A stretch of DNA of 64,000 nucleotides from Candidatus Hydrogenedentota bacterium (GCA_029556545.1 JAKQEQ010000159.1:1-64000), one strand, 5' to 3'. Positions 1 through 10,375 are shown, numbered from the stretch's first letter. Made by a program: numbers and translations. The notes: generated by a model from the sequence alone, not told the origin.

Positions 1-264
1 GTAGTCCGCGTGGCCCGGGCAGTCCACGTGCGCGTAATGCCGCGCCTCGGACTCGTACTCGACGTGCGCAATCGAGATCGTGATCCCGCGCTCCTTCTCC
101 TCCGGCGCCTTGTCGATCTCGCCGAACTCCATCACCTTCGCTCGCCCCAGCTTCGCAAGCGCCTTCGTGATCGCGCTCGTCAGCGTCGTCTTCCCGTGGT
201 CCACGTGACCGATGGTCCCCACGTTTACGTGCGGCTTCGTTCGCTCGAATTTCGCCTTAGCCAT
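1..264 (-). CDS. tuf: Elongation factor Tu, N-terminal part (cut by window edge)
   Basis: GTPase that delivers aminoacyl-tRNA to the ribosome. Only the first 88 codons lie in the window. The translation begins [20 protein letters not shown], followed by the P-loop GHVDHGKTT near residue 19, the switch region GITIS near 60 and the start of the G3 motif DCPGHADY near 81. The ATG is preceded by an AAGGAGAAGG ribosome site. It lies 59 bases after the fusA stop, in the classical str operon order rpsL-rpsG-fusA-tuf. The spacer holds a 6-bp palindromic hairpin, CCGCGG-TACG-CCGCGG at 283-298, which could be an attenuator or processing site (inference). The identity is certain; completeness cannot be judged. 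Confidence 0.97.
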   Translation of the reverse strand, partial: MAKAKFERTKPHVNVGTIGHVDHGKTTLTSAITKALAKLGRAKVMEFGEIDKAPEEKERGITISIAHVEYESEARHYAHVDCPGHADY

Positions 265-323
265 GTCCTTCTCCTTAACTTCCCGCGGTACGCCGCGGCC
301 GACACTGCGGACTCCCGCCTGCT

Positions 324-2420
324 TTATGCAAAACGATAGGTAACACCGGCCCGTTGCATGATCTCGTTCGAGATGTTCGGGGGCACCGGCTCGTATCGCG
401 CAAATTCCATGCTGTACGAGGCGCGTCCCTGCGTTCGAGACCGAATGTCTCCCGCGTACCCGAACATCTCCGCCAGCGGCACCAGTGCCTGAATTTCCTT
501 CGTAATCCCGTCGCCTTCCATGCCCTCGAGGCGGCCGCGGCGGCCACTTAGGTCGTTCATGACCTCGCCCGTATACTCCTCGGGGCAGACCACTTCGATC
601 TTCATCATCGGTTCGAGGAGCACCGGGTTGGCCCGGTGCACCGCGTCCTTGACCGCCATCGACGACGCGATATGAAACGCCAATTCCGACGAATCCACTT
701 CGTGATAATCGCCGTCCAGCAACGTCACCTTCACGTCCACCATCGCATACCCGGACACGACGCCGGTCTCGAGCGCCTCGCGCGATCCTTTCTCGACCGC
801 CGGGATGAACTCCTTCGGGATCACCCCGCCGACAATCTTGTTCTCGAACTGGTAGTGACACCCAGGTTCGCCCGGCTCGACCGCCAACAACACTTTCCCG
901 TACTGCCCGCGTCCGCCGGACTGGCGTATGAACTTGCCTTCCGCCTGCGCCGTGCCGCGGATCGTCTCGCGATACGCCACCATCGGGCGGCCCACGTTCG
1001 CGTGCACGTTGAACTCGCGCACGAGCCGGTCAACGATGATCTCGAGGTGGAGTTCACCCATGCCCGAGATGATCGTCTGGCCCGTCTCTTCGTCGCTGCG
1101 GACCTGAAACGTCGGGTCTTCATCCGCCAAGCGGCCCAGCGCGTCCGCCATGCGGTCCTGGTCCGCCTTGGTCCGCGGCTCGATGGCGATATAAACCACC
1201 GGCTCGGGGAAGTCGACGCTCATCAACGCAATCGGGTGTTTCGCGTCGCACAGCGTGTCGCCCGTGCTCGCCGCTCTCGCGCCGATCACCGCGCCGATGT
1301 CGCCCGCGCGCAATTCCTTGAGATCGATGCGCTCGTCGGCATGCATCTCGAGGAGCCTGCCCAATCGCTCGCGCTTGCCGGTCCGCGCGTTCAGCATGGT
1401 CTGGCCCGCTTCCACCTTGCCCGAGTACACGCGGACGAAGGTCAATCGCCCCACGTGCGGGTCGCTCAAAATCTTGAAGGCGAGCGCGGAGAACGGCTCG
1501 TCGTCGCTCGGGCCGCGCCGCAGCTTCTTGTCCGGCTCGTGCGGGACCGTGCCTTCCACCTCGCCCAGGTCAATCGGCGACGGCAGAAAATCGACCACGC
1601 CGTCGAGTAGGAGCCGCACGCCCTTGTTCTTGAGGGCCGTGCCGCAGAAGACCGGCGTCAGCGTGTGCCCAATGGTCGCGCGTCGAACGGCCGCGCGGAG
1701 TTCCTCCTCCGAAATCGGCTCGTCATGAACGTACTTGTCCATGAGCGCCTCGTCGGCTTCGGCCACGGCCTCGACAAGGTCATGCCGCCAGAGTTCCGCC
1801 TCGTCGCGGAATTCCGCCGGAATCTCGCCGACGATCATCCTGTTGTCCACGCCGTCGCCTTCCCAGGTGATGTAACACATGCGGAGAAGGTCCACCACGG
1901 CGCGGAACTGGTCCTCGCTGCCAATCGGGAGTTGCACAGGCACCACGCGCGCGCCGAGCCGCTGCTTCATGCTGCGCACCGCCTTGCTGAAATCCGCGCC
2001 GATGCGGTCCATCTTATTGACGAACGCGATGCGCGGCACGTGATAGCGATCGGCTTGACGCCAGACGGTTTCGGATTGGGGCTGCACGCCCGCCACCGCA
2101 CAGAAGACGGCGACGGCGCCGTCCAGCACTCGGAGGCTCCGCTCGACCTCGGCGGTAAAGTCCACGTGGCCGGGCGTATCGATGATGTTTACTCGATACC
2201 CATGCCATGCGCAGGCGGTTGCGGCGGAGGTAATCGTGATGCCGCGCTCGCGTTCCTGCTGCATGTAGTCCATGGTGGCGGCGCCGTCGTGGACCTCGCC
2301 GACGCGATGCACGCGGCCCGAGTAGTAAAGGATCCGCTCCGACACAGTGGTCTTTCCGGCATCGATGTGGGCCATGATGCCGATGTTGCGGACCTTATCT
2401 AACGGTTGCACACGCGCCAC
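324..2420 (-). CDS. fusA: Elongation factor G
   Basis: Translocation GTPase of the ribosome, 698 residues, the normal length. It carries P-loop AHIDAGKTT near residue 18, switch region RGITITSA near 60, G3 DTPGHVDF near 82 and G4 NKMD near 136. Domain IV/V sequences include the conserved [10 protein letters not shown] stretch near the C-terminus. The start is GTG (2420-2418), supported by AAGGTGG six bases upstream and by the family-typical N-terminus [20 protein letters not shown]. It is the third gene of the str operon, 247 bases after rpsG. In that gap I see no gene and no convincing promoter. Confidence 0.97.
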   Translation of the reverse strand: MARVQPLDKVRNIGIMAHIDAGKTTVSERILYYSGRVHRVGEVHDGAATMDYMQQERERGITITSAATACAWHGYRVNIIDTPGHVDFTAEVERSLRVLDGAVAVFCAVAGVQPQSETVWRQADRYHVPRIAFVNKMDRIGADFSKAVRSMKQRLGARVVPVQLPIGSEDQFRAVVDLLRMCYITWEGDGVDNRMIVGEIPAEFRDEAELWRHDLVEAVAEADEALMDKYVHDEPISEEELRAAVRRATIGHTLTPVFCGTALKNKGVRLLLDGVVDFLPSPIDLGEVEGTVPHEPDKKLRRGPSDDEPFSALAFKILSDPHVGRLTFVRVYSGKVEAGQTMLNARTGKRERLGRLLEMHADERIDLKELRAGDIGAVIGARAASTGDTLCDAKHPIALMSVDFPEPVVYIAIEPRTKADQDRMADALGRLADEDPTFQVRSDEETGQTIISGMGELHLEIIVDRLVREFNVHANVGRPMVAYRETIRGTAQAEGKFIRQSGGRGQYGKVLLAVEPGEPGCHYQFENKIVGGVIPKEFIPAVEKGSREALETGVVSGYAMVDVKVTLLDGDYHEVDSSELAFHIASSMAVKDAVHRANPVLLEPMMKIEVVCPEEYTGEVMNDLSGRRGRLEGMEGDGITKEIQALVPLAEMFGYAGDIRSRTQGRASYSMEFARYEPVPPNISNEIMQRAGVTYRFA

Positions 2421-2667
2421 TTTTCACCACCTTCTACGCACTGCTCTCTCACGCGGTCGGCCGCTCTCGCCGAACCTGTGCGCTGTTTCGCTACGTCGCT
2501 TGTCGTTTTCGGGTCTCGCGCCTGATCAGATTCAACTGTACTCTGCTGAAACAGGCCGGAGACGCAGTTCCGACACGGTGAGAGATGTCGTTCTCCCCTT
2601 CGGGTTGTTCCTATGTCTTCCTGTTGTGTTCCTGGTTCCCGCAGTATGTGAACGCGATTTCCGGCCG

Positions 2668-3141
2668 CTAGTACCGGAAATGCGCGAACGCCTTGTTTGC
2701 TTCCGCCATGCGGTGCGTATCGTCTTTTCGCTTCACGGTCCCGCCCGTCTTGTTCAGGCAGTCGATGAGTTCCGCGGCCAGCCGCTCGCGCATGGTCTTC
2801 TCGCCCCGCTTGCGCGCGAACTCGATGACCCAGCGAAAGGCTATCGAGGTGCGCGTTTCCGGGGGTATCTCGACCGGCACCTGGTACGTGGCGCCGCCGA
2901 CGCGGCGCGCCTTCACGTGGACCATCGGCTTGGCGTTGTCGATGGCCCGGGTGAACGTCACGATCGGGTCCTCGTTCGGAATCTTCGCCTTCAGAATGTC
3001 CAATGCGCCGTAAACGATGGACTCCGCGACGCTCTTCTTCCCGCGGCGCATCACGGTATTCACAAACTTCGTCAACAGCACGCTGTTGTGCTGCGGATCG
3101 GGCAACGCCTCCCGTTTCTGCACTTCACGTCGACGCGGCAT
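2668..3141 (-). CDS. rpsG: 30S ribosomal protein S7
   Basis: Primary 16S rRNA binding protein of the small subunit head, 157 residues, the standard length. The N-terminus [20 protein letters not shown] and the core [16 protein letters not shown] are diagnostic, as is the later segment [12 protein letters not shown]. The ATG start has GAGGTGATC upstream. It follows rpsL by 14 bases and is clearly cotranscribed with it. Nothing unusual in composition or length. Confidence 0.97.
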   Translation of the reverse strand: MPRRREVQKREALPDPQHNSVLLTKFVNTVMRRGKKSVAESIVYGALDILKAKIPNEDPIVTFTRAIDNAKPMVHVKARRVGGATYQVPVEIPPETRTSIAFRWVIEFARKRGEKTMRERLAAELIDCLNKTGGTVKRKDDTHRMAEANKAFAHFRY

Positions 3142-3155
3142 GTAAGATCACCTCA

Positions 3156-3581
3156 TTAGCTCTGTTTGGGCCGCTTTACGCCGTACTTCGACCGGCTGTT
3201 CCAACGTCCGCTGCGCACCTTCTTGCCACCGTCATCCTTCTGCGACGCCGTGCCGCCCAAGTCGCCCGTGGCGTCCAGCTTCCCGCGGATCAGGTGATAA
3301 CGCACGCCCGGGAGATCCTTCACGCGGCCGCCGCGAATGAGCACCTGCGAGTGCTCCTGCAGGTTGTGGCCGATTCCCGGGATGTAGACCGTTACTTCCA
3401 TGCCGTTCTTCAGCCGTACGCGCGCCACTTTCCGCAACGCGGAATTCGGCTTTTTCGGCGTCATCGTGTAAACGCGCGTGCACGTGCCCGACGCTTGGGG
3501 ACAGCCCTTCAGGGCCGGGGCCTTCGTCTTCGTGTGTCGCGTCTCGCGGCAGTCACGGACCAATTGGTTAATTGTCGGCAA
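3156..3581 (-). CDS. rpsL: 30S ribosomal protein S12, with C-terminal insertion
   Basis: Decoding-centre protein of the small subunit. I place the start at TTG (3581-3579) because it gives the universal N-terminus [10 protein letters not shown] and sits seven bases after a GAGGGAG ribosome site. Longer in-frame extensions have no homologous look. This gives 141 residues. The core [15 protein letters not shown] and [20 protein letters not shown] match the family. Between the RGKLDATG and [11 protein letters not shown] motifs there is an insertion of about 15 residues relative to E. coli S12 (near residues 108-125), rich in Gly, Lys and Asp. It is the first gene of the str operon, behind two promoter candidates. 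Confidence 0.96.
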   Translation of the reverse strand: MPTINQLVRDCRETRHTKTKAPALKGCPQASGTCTRVYTMTPKKPNSALRKVARVRLKNGMEVTVYIPGIGHNLQEHSQVLIRGGRVKDLPGVRYHLIRGKLDATGDLGGTASQKDDGGKKVRSGRWNSRSKYGVKRPKQS

Positions 3582-3650
3582 AATAGATCTCCCTCGCAGG
3601 ATGCGTGCCGCACCCGGAAAAGAAGGGTAATAATCAGACAACGGCCCGCA

Positions 3651-3680
3651 AGGATAACACGCGGCGGAAACTGTTGTCAA
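3651..3680 (-). promoter_or_regulatory. Candidate proximal promoter of the str operon
   Basis: On the minus strand: a perfect -35 TTGACA (3680-3675), an 18-base spacer, then TATCCT (3656-3651) preceded by TGT as an extended -10. It lies about 70 bases upstream of the rpsL start. The layout (TTGACA, 18 bases, TGT plus hexamer) is the same as the hpf promoter candidate. Sequence match only. Confidence 0.45.
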
Positions 3681-3756
3681 ACAATTAGTTCTCGACCTGC
3701 ACGCGGCGGTACGCCAAGCTTCACCAGCCGTCCGGCGCACGCCGCGAGTAACAAAT

Positions 3757-3785
3757 ATTATGCCAAACAAGAAGCCTGGAGTCAA
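3757..3785 (-). promoter_or_regulatory. Candidate distal promoter of the str operon
   Basis: On the minus strand: TTGACT (3785-3780), a 17-base spacer and CATAAT (3762-3757). Both boxes match five of six consensus positions. It falls in the gap between the phosphoesterase stop (3815) and rpsL, so the str operon is probably transcribed on its own and not read through from upstream. Confidence 0.55.
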
Positions 3786-3814
3786 CATTTTCGCGCCACG
3801 ATGACGAGCCGCGC

Positions 3815-4837
3815 CTACTCGATATTGGCGCGCTGCTCGGAGGGGCGCGCGAGAACGCCGGATACGGTCATGTCGACAAAACGCAACCAGCCGTAAACCG
3901 CGGCAGGAGTCATGATTAGCTGCGTCTTGCCCCAAGGGGCGAGCGCTTCCTCCGGCGTATTTTCGCGATGGAAATGGCCGAACAGGAGCGCGTCCAACGG
4001 CTCATCAACGAAGAGGATCAACTGACTGCGCATGCCCATCATCGGCTCGAAGCGATGGGTGAGACCGACGGCCCATCGGCATGGCTTCAAGGCGCGGCGA
4101 AACACCTGCAAGTCCGCGTCCTGCCGGCCCAGTTCGTCCGCCATCACAAAGTCTTTCGTGTCAAACGCGAGGAATCCGTCGTACCCATAGCGGAACATGT
4201 ACGTCGGCGGGCCAAGAAACGCTTCATAGTGCAGTGATTCGCGATCGTGGTTTCCGGGCTGCACGAAGGTGGGCAGTCGGCACGTATCCAAAACGCGCAA
4301 GAACGCGCGCAATTGCTCCGGCGTACCGTCGTCCGTGAGGTCGCCGGTAATCGCCGCCAACGTGGCGTCGGAATCGTTCACCGCGCGGATCAGGTCGGCA
4401 AAGATCGTTTCCGCCGGGCGCGCGTGTCGCGTCGACCCGACGTGCGTGTCGGTCAGGTGCGCCACCACGTAGTAGTCGGGAAATCGCGCGTACACGAAGA
4501 CGGCGCGCACGTTGTGGTCGAGCGCGTCGCGTGTCCGCGCTTCGAGGGCGTAGCGGCCCGGGACGACATGTTCGGGCACAACACAAAGGGCTCTCTTGCG
4601 CCCTCCCGGCAGACCGCTCCAGATCGCCTCAAGCGCGATGGCGTCCGGGTCGCCGACAAGAAAGAGTTCCGCCTCGTGTACGAGCACGGCCTCGAAAGCG
4701 CCGCCCGGCGCGACGATCGCGGGCATCCCGTTGTTCGGCGTGCGGATCAGCCCGAGCGCGCCATCCGCTTCGCGGCCATAACCGTACACCGGCATTAGCA
4801 GGACAACAAGAGCCAAGGCTGCGGCGCGGCGCGTCAT
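3815..4837 (-). CDS. Exported calcineurin-like metallophosphoesterase
   Basis: Predicted dinuclear-metal phosphoesterase acting outside the cytoplasm; substrate unknown. The start chosen is the ATG at 4837, giving [20 protein letters not shown], a signal peptide. It overlaps the upstream stop as ATGA, with GGAGG seven bases before. 340 residues. After an N-terminal beta-rich region of about 120 residues come the metal-ligand motifs in family order: DTHVG, GDLTDDG, GNHD, a lone His in GLTHRF, and GHFHREN. All ligands are present, so it should be active. It is probably translationally coupled to the PD40 protein upstream. Confidence 0.85.
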   Translation of the reverse strand: MTRRAAALALVVLLMPVYGYGREADGALGLIRTPNNGMPAIVAPGGAFEAVLVHEAELFLVGDPDAIALEAIWSGLPGGRKRALCVVPEHVVPGRYALEARTRDALDHNVRAVFVYARFPDYYVVAHLTDTHVGSTRHARPAETIFADLIRAVNDSDATLAAITGDLTDDGTPEQLRAFLRVLDTCRLPTFVQPGNHDRESLHYEAFLGPPTYMFRYGYDGFLAFDTKDFVMADELGRQDADLQVFRRALKPCRWAVGLTHRFEPMMGMRSQLILFVDEPLDALLFGHFHRENTPEEALAPWGKTQLIMTPAAVYGWLRFVDMTVSGVLARPSEQRANIE

Positions 4838-5931
4838 TTCCCGGCCTCCGGGCGCCACGCCGGCGCATAGCCCGCTTCAGCCCCCTCCGTCAGCCGCCGC
4901 GTTTCCGCCCCGTCCCGCCGGGTCGAGTACAACGCCGCGTCGCCGTCCCGATCCGATACGTAGACGACCCAATCCTCATCCGGAGACCAAGCCGGCGACC
5001 AACAGTCGTAGGTCGCGTCCGCCGCAATCGCGAAGACCCGCGCCGTTTCCGGGTAGACGCCGTAGACGCCGCGCCGCCCGCCGCGAAACGACTCGAAGGC
5101 GAGGTAGCTCCCTTTGGGCGACCACACGGGATTCCAGTCCGCTTCGCGATGGTTCGACACGTTGCCGATACCGCGCCGCCCGAGCACGTAAATCTCGCGA
5201 TCGCCGCCGTCATTCGACTCGAAGGCAAAGCGCCGCCCCTCATGGTCCGGGCGCGGCGCCCATTCCGCGTAGGTCGCGCCCGGCGGCAGCAGGAACGCCA
5301 GCAGCGGCGCCGCCTGCGTGCGCGTGACCAGATAGAGGTCCATGGTCAGGCGACCCGGCGCGCCCGCCAGTCCCGCCGCCACGAGTACGCCCTCCGCCGT
5401 CGCTTCCGCGAGAAACGCATCGGTGTCCAGCCCCTCCCAAGTGAGTTTCTCCTCGGGGTCAAGGGCGCGCATCAGGTCAAGGCTCGGCGCCCAGACCGCT
5501 TCGAGCAACCCCTCCCGCTCGCCGCCCCAAGTCGTCTCCGTGTCCGTGGCAAGGTCATAGACCGCAAGACGCTGCGCGAGGTCCATCCCCTGCGACGCCG
5601 AGAACACCAGCCGCCGGCCGTCCGGCGACCACGCGGGTCGGTGATTCCACCGATGCGCCGTACGGAGGAACCGCCCGTCCGCGCCGTCCGCGCGCACCGT
5701 ATAGATGCCCATGCCGTCGCCGTGCTGTGAAGGGAAGGCCAGCCACGCGCCATCCGGCGACCAACGGGGCGCGCCGTCACGGGTCCCCGGCCCGACACGC
5801 AACACCGCGCCCGACGCTAGGTCCAGCACGCATACGCACTGCGTCTCCTGATCGACACCGGAGACGAACGCGATCTGCCCGGCGGATACACCGCAGGCCG
5901 CCATGAGTAATGCGTGCAAGCACGTTGTCAC
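4834..5931 (-). CDS. Exported PD40/TolB-like beta-propeller protein
   Basis: 365 residues with repeated WD40-like PD40 blades, visible as recurrent motifs of the type APRWSPDGAWLAF, RPAWSPDGRRLVF, NPVWSPKGSYLAF and SPAWSPDEDWVVY spaced along the chain. Such propellers usually bind proteins or glycans; no catalytic role can be read. The GTG start at 5931 gives a short hydrophobic N-terminus (MTTCLHALLMAACGVSAG), likely a signal peptide, with AAGGAG about 14 bases upstream. The gene overlaps the downstream phosphoesterase by four bases (ATGA), so the two probably form a unit. Confidence 0.8.
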   Translation of the reverse strand: MTTCLHALLMAACGVSAGQIAFVSGVDQETQCVCVLDLASGAVLRVGPGTRDGAPRWSPDGAWLAFPSQHGDGMGIYTVRADGADGRFLRTAHRWNHRPAWSPDGRRLVFSASQGMDLAQRLAVYDLATDTETTWGGEREGLLEAVWAPSLDLMRALDPEEKLTWEGLDTDAFLAEATAEGVLVAAGLAGAPGRLTMDLYLVTRTQAAPLLAFLLPPGATYAEWAPRPDHEGRRFAFESNDGGDREIYVLGRRGIGNVSNHREADWNPVWSPKGSYLAFESFRGGRRGVYGVYPETARVFAIAADATYDCWSPAWSPDEDWVVYVSDRDGDAALYSTRRDGAETRRLTEGAEAGYAPAWRPEAGK

Positions 5932-6320
5932 GCGCTGGCGTCTCCTTCGTTGGGGGAGCGGCGCTCGAGCCCCGCCCGCCGCGCCAGGGAAAAGGGGGCA
6001 TCATGCCCTAATCTGGAGTACGGCCTTCAGGCCGCCCGGCCCAACCCGGCGCGCCGGGAGGAAGGACGTAAACGACGTAAGAGACCTAAGCGGCGCCGAC
6101 CCGCAAGCCGCCGTGCGCCGTTCCGCGCCCGGCCCGTACCGCGCGCATCGCACTTTCCGCGCCGGGCCTTCGCCCCACGTATTGCCCCTTATATCGCTTT
6201 AGTCCCTTTGGTCCTTCTCGTCCTTTCAGTCCTTTTCCTCCGGTCGCTTCGCCGTTGCCGGATACAGCGTCGCCGCCACATCGCGGACATGGCGGCGACA
6301 GTCAGCCTACCTTGTAAAGA
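5932..6320. other. Intergenic region with inverted families of 9-mer repeats
   Basis: 389 bases between two minus-strand genes. No codon-biased reading frame is convincing here. It holds two short 9-mer arrays in opposite orientation (see the repeat entry). I do not see a clear T-tract terminator after the protease gene. Confidence 0.6.
6064..6235. repeat. Two inversely oriented degenerate 9-mer tandem arrays
   Basis: 6064-6090 has three units (ggacgtaaa, cgacgtaag, agacctaag). 6200-6235 has four units (tagtccctt, tggtccttc, tcgtccttt, cagtccttt). The second resembles the reverse complement of the first, so the two could pair into a long stem across about 110 bases. They belong to the window-wide 9-mer repeat class. 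Confidence 0.6.
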
Positions 6321-9300
6321 TCAGCGATACAGCGCCGCGTTCACCACCGTCTGCATATCCAGCGCATTGACGACTCCGTCCCGGTTCGCATCCGCGTTGA
6401 GCTGCGTCTTCGACTGCGACAGAATCGCGTTGACCACGAGTTGCAGATCGGTCGCATCGACGACGCCGTCGCCGTTCACGTCCGGGTTGGGCACCTTCGA
6501 TGCGTTCGTCATGTAGGTGAACGCTTGCTTCAGCACGCCCGACCCCGACGGCGTCTTGACCAGGATGTCCACCGTCCCGGCCACACGCAGGGGGGAAATC
6601 ACCTCGATCTCGCCGTCCCCGCGCGAGAAGACCTGATCCGTCTTTACGCCGCCGAAAGTCACCAGCAGCGGGGCACTCAGGCGCGCGCCCTTGATCAGGA
6701 CGCGATCGCCGCCCGTGATATCGCCGAAATTCGGCGTCACCGCCACGATCTCCGGCACGGCGAGGGCGTACACGGTGGGCGAGAACGTCTCTCGGCCCGT
6801 CACGTAAGACGCGGATATCGGCAATATGGAGAACGACCAGTATTCGCCGCCGCCCACCAACGGCGCGGGCACGCTCGTGCGGTTGGTCAGCCCCGGAACC
6901 AGGGCGCTGTTGCGATACCAGTAGAGCTGCGTCGGCCCTTCCGGGTCGCCTTGGGGATGCGAGTAGCTGTACGACGCAAACAACGGGGTGCCAGCCGGGA
7001 TATCCCGGTTCCGTGTCGGGTCCTCAAGCGGGATACCTGTCGAAAGGCGGAGATTCGTCGCCACTGGCTCGACGAACACGTCGCCCACGGAAATGAGGAC
7101 GTCCTGAAACGCGGTTTGCGCACCCGCGACGGCGGTAATCCGCACCGTATAACGCCCCGCATCGGTCAAGGTCGTCTGCCAGTCGAATCGCGCCGTACCG
7201 TCGCCGTTGTCCACGAAGGGAACCGGCGTTTCGAGCGCCCACGCAGCCGCGAACTGCGGCGTCGGCGCGCCCGCCGGACCGGTCGCCCGGGCCGTGAAGG
7301 CCACGCGGGCGCCCGCCTCGACCTCTTGCGTGCCAATGGGCTCCAAACGAAGCCGCGCAGCGGTCAGCGGCGCGTTGGACAGGTCGGAAAGGGCGACCGT
7401 GCCGGCCACGTTGTCAAACAGGTCCGCCGGGTCCACCGGTACGCCCTGACCATTCGAGAGACCAACCACCGCGTTTTCGACGAGCACTTGAAGATAGGTG
7501 AACCGAATCTGACCGTTGTCGAACAGCTCTACCTGCACGGTGTTGGGGTCGGGCGCGGGGAACGCACGCAACACGCGCTCCGGCACCTGTTCGAAGGTTA
7601 TGACCAGGCGATCATCGAGGCGGCGGCCCCACACGCTGCCGCCGCTGCGCGTGTTGAGATCGGCGAAAAGGAACGAAATGCGCGGCACCGAGAAGTGCGC
7701 CGCAAGGGATGGGAAGTTGTCAAAGCTGCCCGATGCAATCGGCGCAAATGCGATGTTCCCGTTCTCATACAAGTAGATAATGGGATAATACTCGCCGAAA
7801 AAGAAGATCGGCTGGCTGAAGCCGTAATAGTAAACGTAACCGTCTTCCAGAAACGTCAGGCTGTGCCCGGCGCCTTGGCTGTCTGAGCGGGGCACCGGCA
7901 GGCTGCGCACGTCTCGAACGCGGGTCACCTCGTAGCGCTCGTACCCGGTGCGCGCGCCGGTCGCGATCTCGGAGACGGGACCGCCGACTGGCGTGAACAG
8001 GAGCTGCGTGTTCGACAGGTCAATCGGATGCGACGCGTCGAAGGCTTCCGTCAAGTAGTTCAACGGCGGGGCGCCCGCGACGGCGTTCGCGAACGCCAGC
8101 GTGACGGTGCCGTCCCGGTGGTCCTGGGCCAGCGTGTAGAAATACTCGATGCCCTCGATCACGTCCAAATCGAGATGCTTGTTCTCGATGCCAGGATCAA
8201 TGACCGTGCCTTCGCTGCTCTGCGTGGTGTAGCCGGCTGTGCTGCGAACGAGGAACGTGTTCACTACCTCATCCGGGTTCGGCACTTCCCAATACAGCGA
8301 AATCGCCGCTGCGCCGTCGAAGGTCCGCGTCGCGGTGGCCTGAAACGCGGCGAATTCCCCGGGCGGCACAATCTCGACCGCGAGGCTCGCGGTCAACACG
8401 TTCAGGCGTTCGTCGAAGCTGAGGTTCAGGTTCGTGGCGCCCTGCATCAACGCGAAATAGAGATCTTGGTAATCGGCGGCCATGGGCAGCGTCATCTGGC
8501 ATTCCCAGAAGAGGTCCGCGACCGTATCGATCCCGAAGCCTTCGACTTTCCGGCCGTTAAACTCGTCGCCGTCCGTCAGCAGGTAGCACAACTTGTTGCC
8601 GATGCCGCTGTTGATGTGTACGCCGCCGTTGTCGAAAAAGCTATCGGGCGGTACTACCAAAGGACTTCCCAAACGGTCGGGGTCCCCGAACACCGTCGGG
8701 TCCTTCATGCTGCGAATGCCGGGGACCGGCGCGCCGGGCATGATCAATTCGAGCATGTCCGCCGGGAGGTCCTCGCTTACCAGCCAGCGAACCTCATCCG
8801 AGTCGTTGCCCCGTCCATTGGTAAGGTCCACAAACTCGCCCCAGATGTCCGAAAAGGACTCGTTGATCGCGCCCGAAAACCCACGATAGATTAGCCGCGA
8901 CGTATATGCCGTCACGCCGTGCGTGAACTCGTGCGCCGCGATGTCGTCAACTGCCCAGTCCGTACCGAAAAAGAGGCTTGGAGTAACGGCGCCGGGCAAC
9001 AAGAGGGAACCGGCCGGAACAAAAAATGCGTTCATTTCCGGCAGACGCACATAGGCGAAAATCGGCATGAACGGAAAACCGCTCGGAGGCGGCGCTTGCC
9101 CGTTGTCAAAGTTGTCCCAACCGTGGTGCGTCAGGAAGAAGTCATAAACGTCGCCGAGATAATCATAGGCGTCATCCACGTCGGGGATGCCGGTCGGCCC
9201 CTGCGCCTCGACACGGGCGGGCGTCGGCGGGACCGACAAGGAATTGTTAAGGTCCGTGATAATGCGGCGTTTACCCTCGTGAATCAGAGAAAAATGCAGG

Positions 9301-10037
9301 GCCTCCTGGCCCGACTGCGCGTCGATGAGCACCGCCTCCATGACCGGCGGCATTTTGGAGCCCGCCGCCTCCATCCACCACACGAGGCGTGTCGCTCCGG
9401 CGAGCCCCAGCACCTCCGGTTGATACACCATGAGTTCGGGCCCTTGGGTTATCCGAATATCCTCAGACGAGAGGTGATCCGATCGTCCCGCCACCGCCGA
9501 CTTCGCCTTCGCGGCAGCCGCCGTCGCGTCGACACGCGGCAATAACGAAACCGCGCCTTCGTCCAGCCCGCGCAGGTCCCGCGCAACATCGCTCGCGACG
9601 CTCAGCACGTCGCCCGCCCCCCCGACTTGCACCACCATCTCCGCCCCGAATACGCGCAGACCCCGATACGTCTGGTCCATGCGAACGACGGCACGGTCGC
9701 CCAGCGCCATGGTCCGACTGCTACGCAGGCGCGTGCGATCGCTTACGAGGCCGAAGGCCTTGCGATGGGTGTCAAGGAATGACTGCGCCGACGCTTCCGG
9801 CGTGGCGCTCTTCGTCGCCGTGTCCACCGCGAAGTAACCGCCGGGCGGCGCGCCGACGTAGCGAATAAACCCCTCGCCCGTGCGATGCAATAACGGGCGA
9901 TCGGTGGCGCCGGCGGCGCGCAAGGCGCCCATCACAGCGTCCAGATCCTTCGCGTCCGCCTCGAGAGACCCCGCATGCACCGTGGCGCAGACCACCAAAC
10001 CCACTAGCGCCAGGACGGCCAGGATGTCACTCCGCAT
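6321..10037 (-). CDS. Exported M4 (thermolysin-family) metalloprotease with TIG and dockerin domains
   Basis: Predicted secreted zinc endopeptidase, 1238 residues. The start is the ATG at 10037, eight bases after GGAAGGAG; it gives the signal peptide MRSDILAVLALVGLVVCATV. Next come an FTP/PepSY-like propeptide (roughly 30-250) and the M4 catalytic domain. That domain has HEFTHGVTAYTS near 367 (HExxH), NESFSDIWGE near 392 (third zinc ligand) and DNGGVHINSGIGNK near 474 (catalytic His). A long beta-rich region follows, with a TIG/IPT-like domain near 1095-1175. The end (about 1180-1238) is a type I dockerin pair with calcium loops DVNGDGVVDATD and DANRDGVVNALD. All catalytic residues are present. 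No cohesin is visible in the window. Confidence 0.92.
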   Translation of the reverse strand: MRSDILAVLALVGLVVCATVHAGSLEADAKDLDAVMGALRAAGATDRPLLHRTGEGFIRYVGAPPGGYFAVDTATKSATPEASAQSFLDTHRKAFGLVSDRTRLRSSRTMALGDRAVVRMDQTYRGLRVFGAEMVVQVGGAGDVLSVASDVARDLRGLDEGAVSLLPRVDATAAAAKAKSAVAGRSDHLSSEDIRITQGPELMVYQPEVLGLAGATRLVWWMEAAGSKMPPVMEAVLIDAQSGQEALHFSLIHEGKRRIITDLNNSLSVPPTPARVEAQGPTGIPDVDDAYDYLGDVYDFFLTHHGWDNFDNGQAPPPSGFPFMPIFAYVRLPEMNAFFVPAGSLLLPGAVTPSLFFGTDWAVDDIAAHEFTHGVTAYTSRLIYRGFSGAINESFSDIWGEFVDLTNGRGNDSDEVRWLVSEDLPADMLELIMPGAPVPGIRSMKDPTVFGDPDRLGSPLVVPPDSFFDNGGVHINSGIGNKLCYLLTDGDEFNGRKVEGFGIDTVADLFWECQMTLPMAADYQDLYFALMQGATNLNLSFDERLNVLTASLAVEIVPPGEFAAFQATATRTFDGAAAISLYWEVPNPDEVVNTFLVRSTAGYTTQSSEGTVIDPGIENKHLDLDVIEGIEYFYTLAQDHRDGTVTLAFANAVAGAPPLNYLTEAFDASHPIDLSNTQLLFTPVGGPVSEIATGARTGYERYEVTRVRDVRSLPVPRSDSQGAGHSLTFLEDGYVYYYGFSQPIFFFGEYYPIIYLYENGNIAFAPIASGSFDNFPSLAAHFSVPRISFLFADLNTRSGGSVWGRRLDDRLVITFEQVPERVLRAFPAPDPNTVQVELFDNGQIRFTYLQVLVENAVVGLSNGQGVPVDPADLFDNVAGTVALSDLSNAPLTAARLRLEPIGTQEVEAGARVAFTARATGPAGAPTPQFAAAWALETPVPFVDNGDGTARFDWQTTLTDAGRYTVRITAVAGAQTAFQDVLISVGDVFVEPVATNLRLSTGIPLEDPTRNRDIPAGTPLFASYSYSHPQGDPEGPTQLYWYRNSALVPGLTNRTSVPAPLVGGGEYWSFSILPISASYVTGRETFSPTVYALAVPEIVAVTPNFGDITGGDRVLIKGARLSAPLLVTFGGVKTDQVFSRGDGEIEVISPLRVAGTVDILVKTPSGSGVLKQAFTYMTNASKVPNPDVNGDGVVDATDLQLVVNAILSQSKTQLNADANRDGVVNALDMQTVVNAALYR

Positions 10038-10375
10038 AATACGGTCTCCTTCCGAAGAACCTTGCAGCCAACGGCACACCACCCTTCCTTTGCCAATGCG
10101 CCATGCCCATGGCTTGACACAACACACCCGCCAGCCTGCCGTCATCGACGCCCGGTCGTGACGGCAGGACCGCTATCTCCTGAGCTTCATTGGCGTTATC
10201 GTTGTACACCAAGGCCGGAATACAAGTCAAGGAAAACCTTCGACGGGCATGACGCATTCTGCGAAAATAGCGAATTGTCAAACATCAGGCCCCTAAAGTG
10301 GGCGAAGCTGTATGACGATAAGTATAGATGGACGATCACGGATGCGTGCCACAGGATCGGCCAAGGATGGCCGCC
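10038..10375. other. Divergent intergenic region upstream of the M4 protease
   Basis: 338 bases between the divergently transcribed protease and the small plus-strand gene. It contains the protease promoter candidate at 10201-10230. The part nearer 10260-10320 is AT-richer, as expected of a promoter region. I could not fix a promoter for the plus-strand gene. Confidence 0.5.
10201..10230 (-). promoter_or_regulatory. Candidate promoter of the M4 protease gene
   Basis: On the minus strand: TTGACT (10230-10225), an 18-base spacer, TACAAC (10206-10201). The match is five and four of six bases. It lies about 165 bases upstream of the ATG, leaving a longish leader. Confidence 0.4.
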
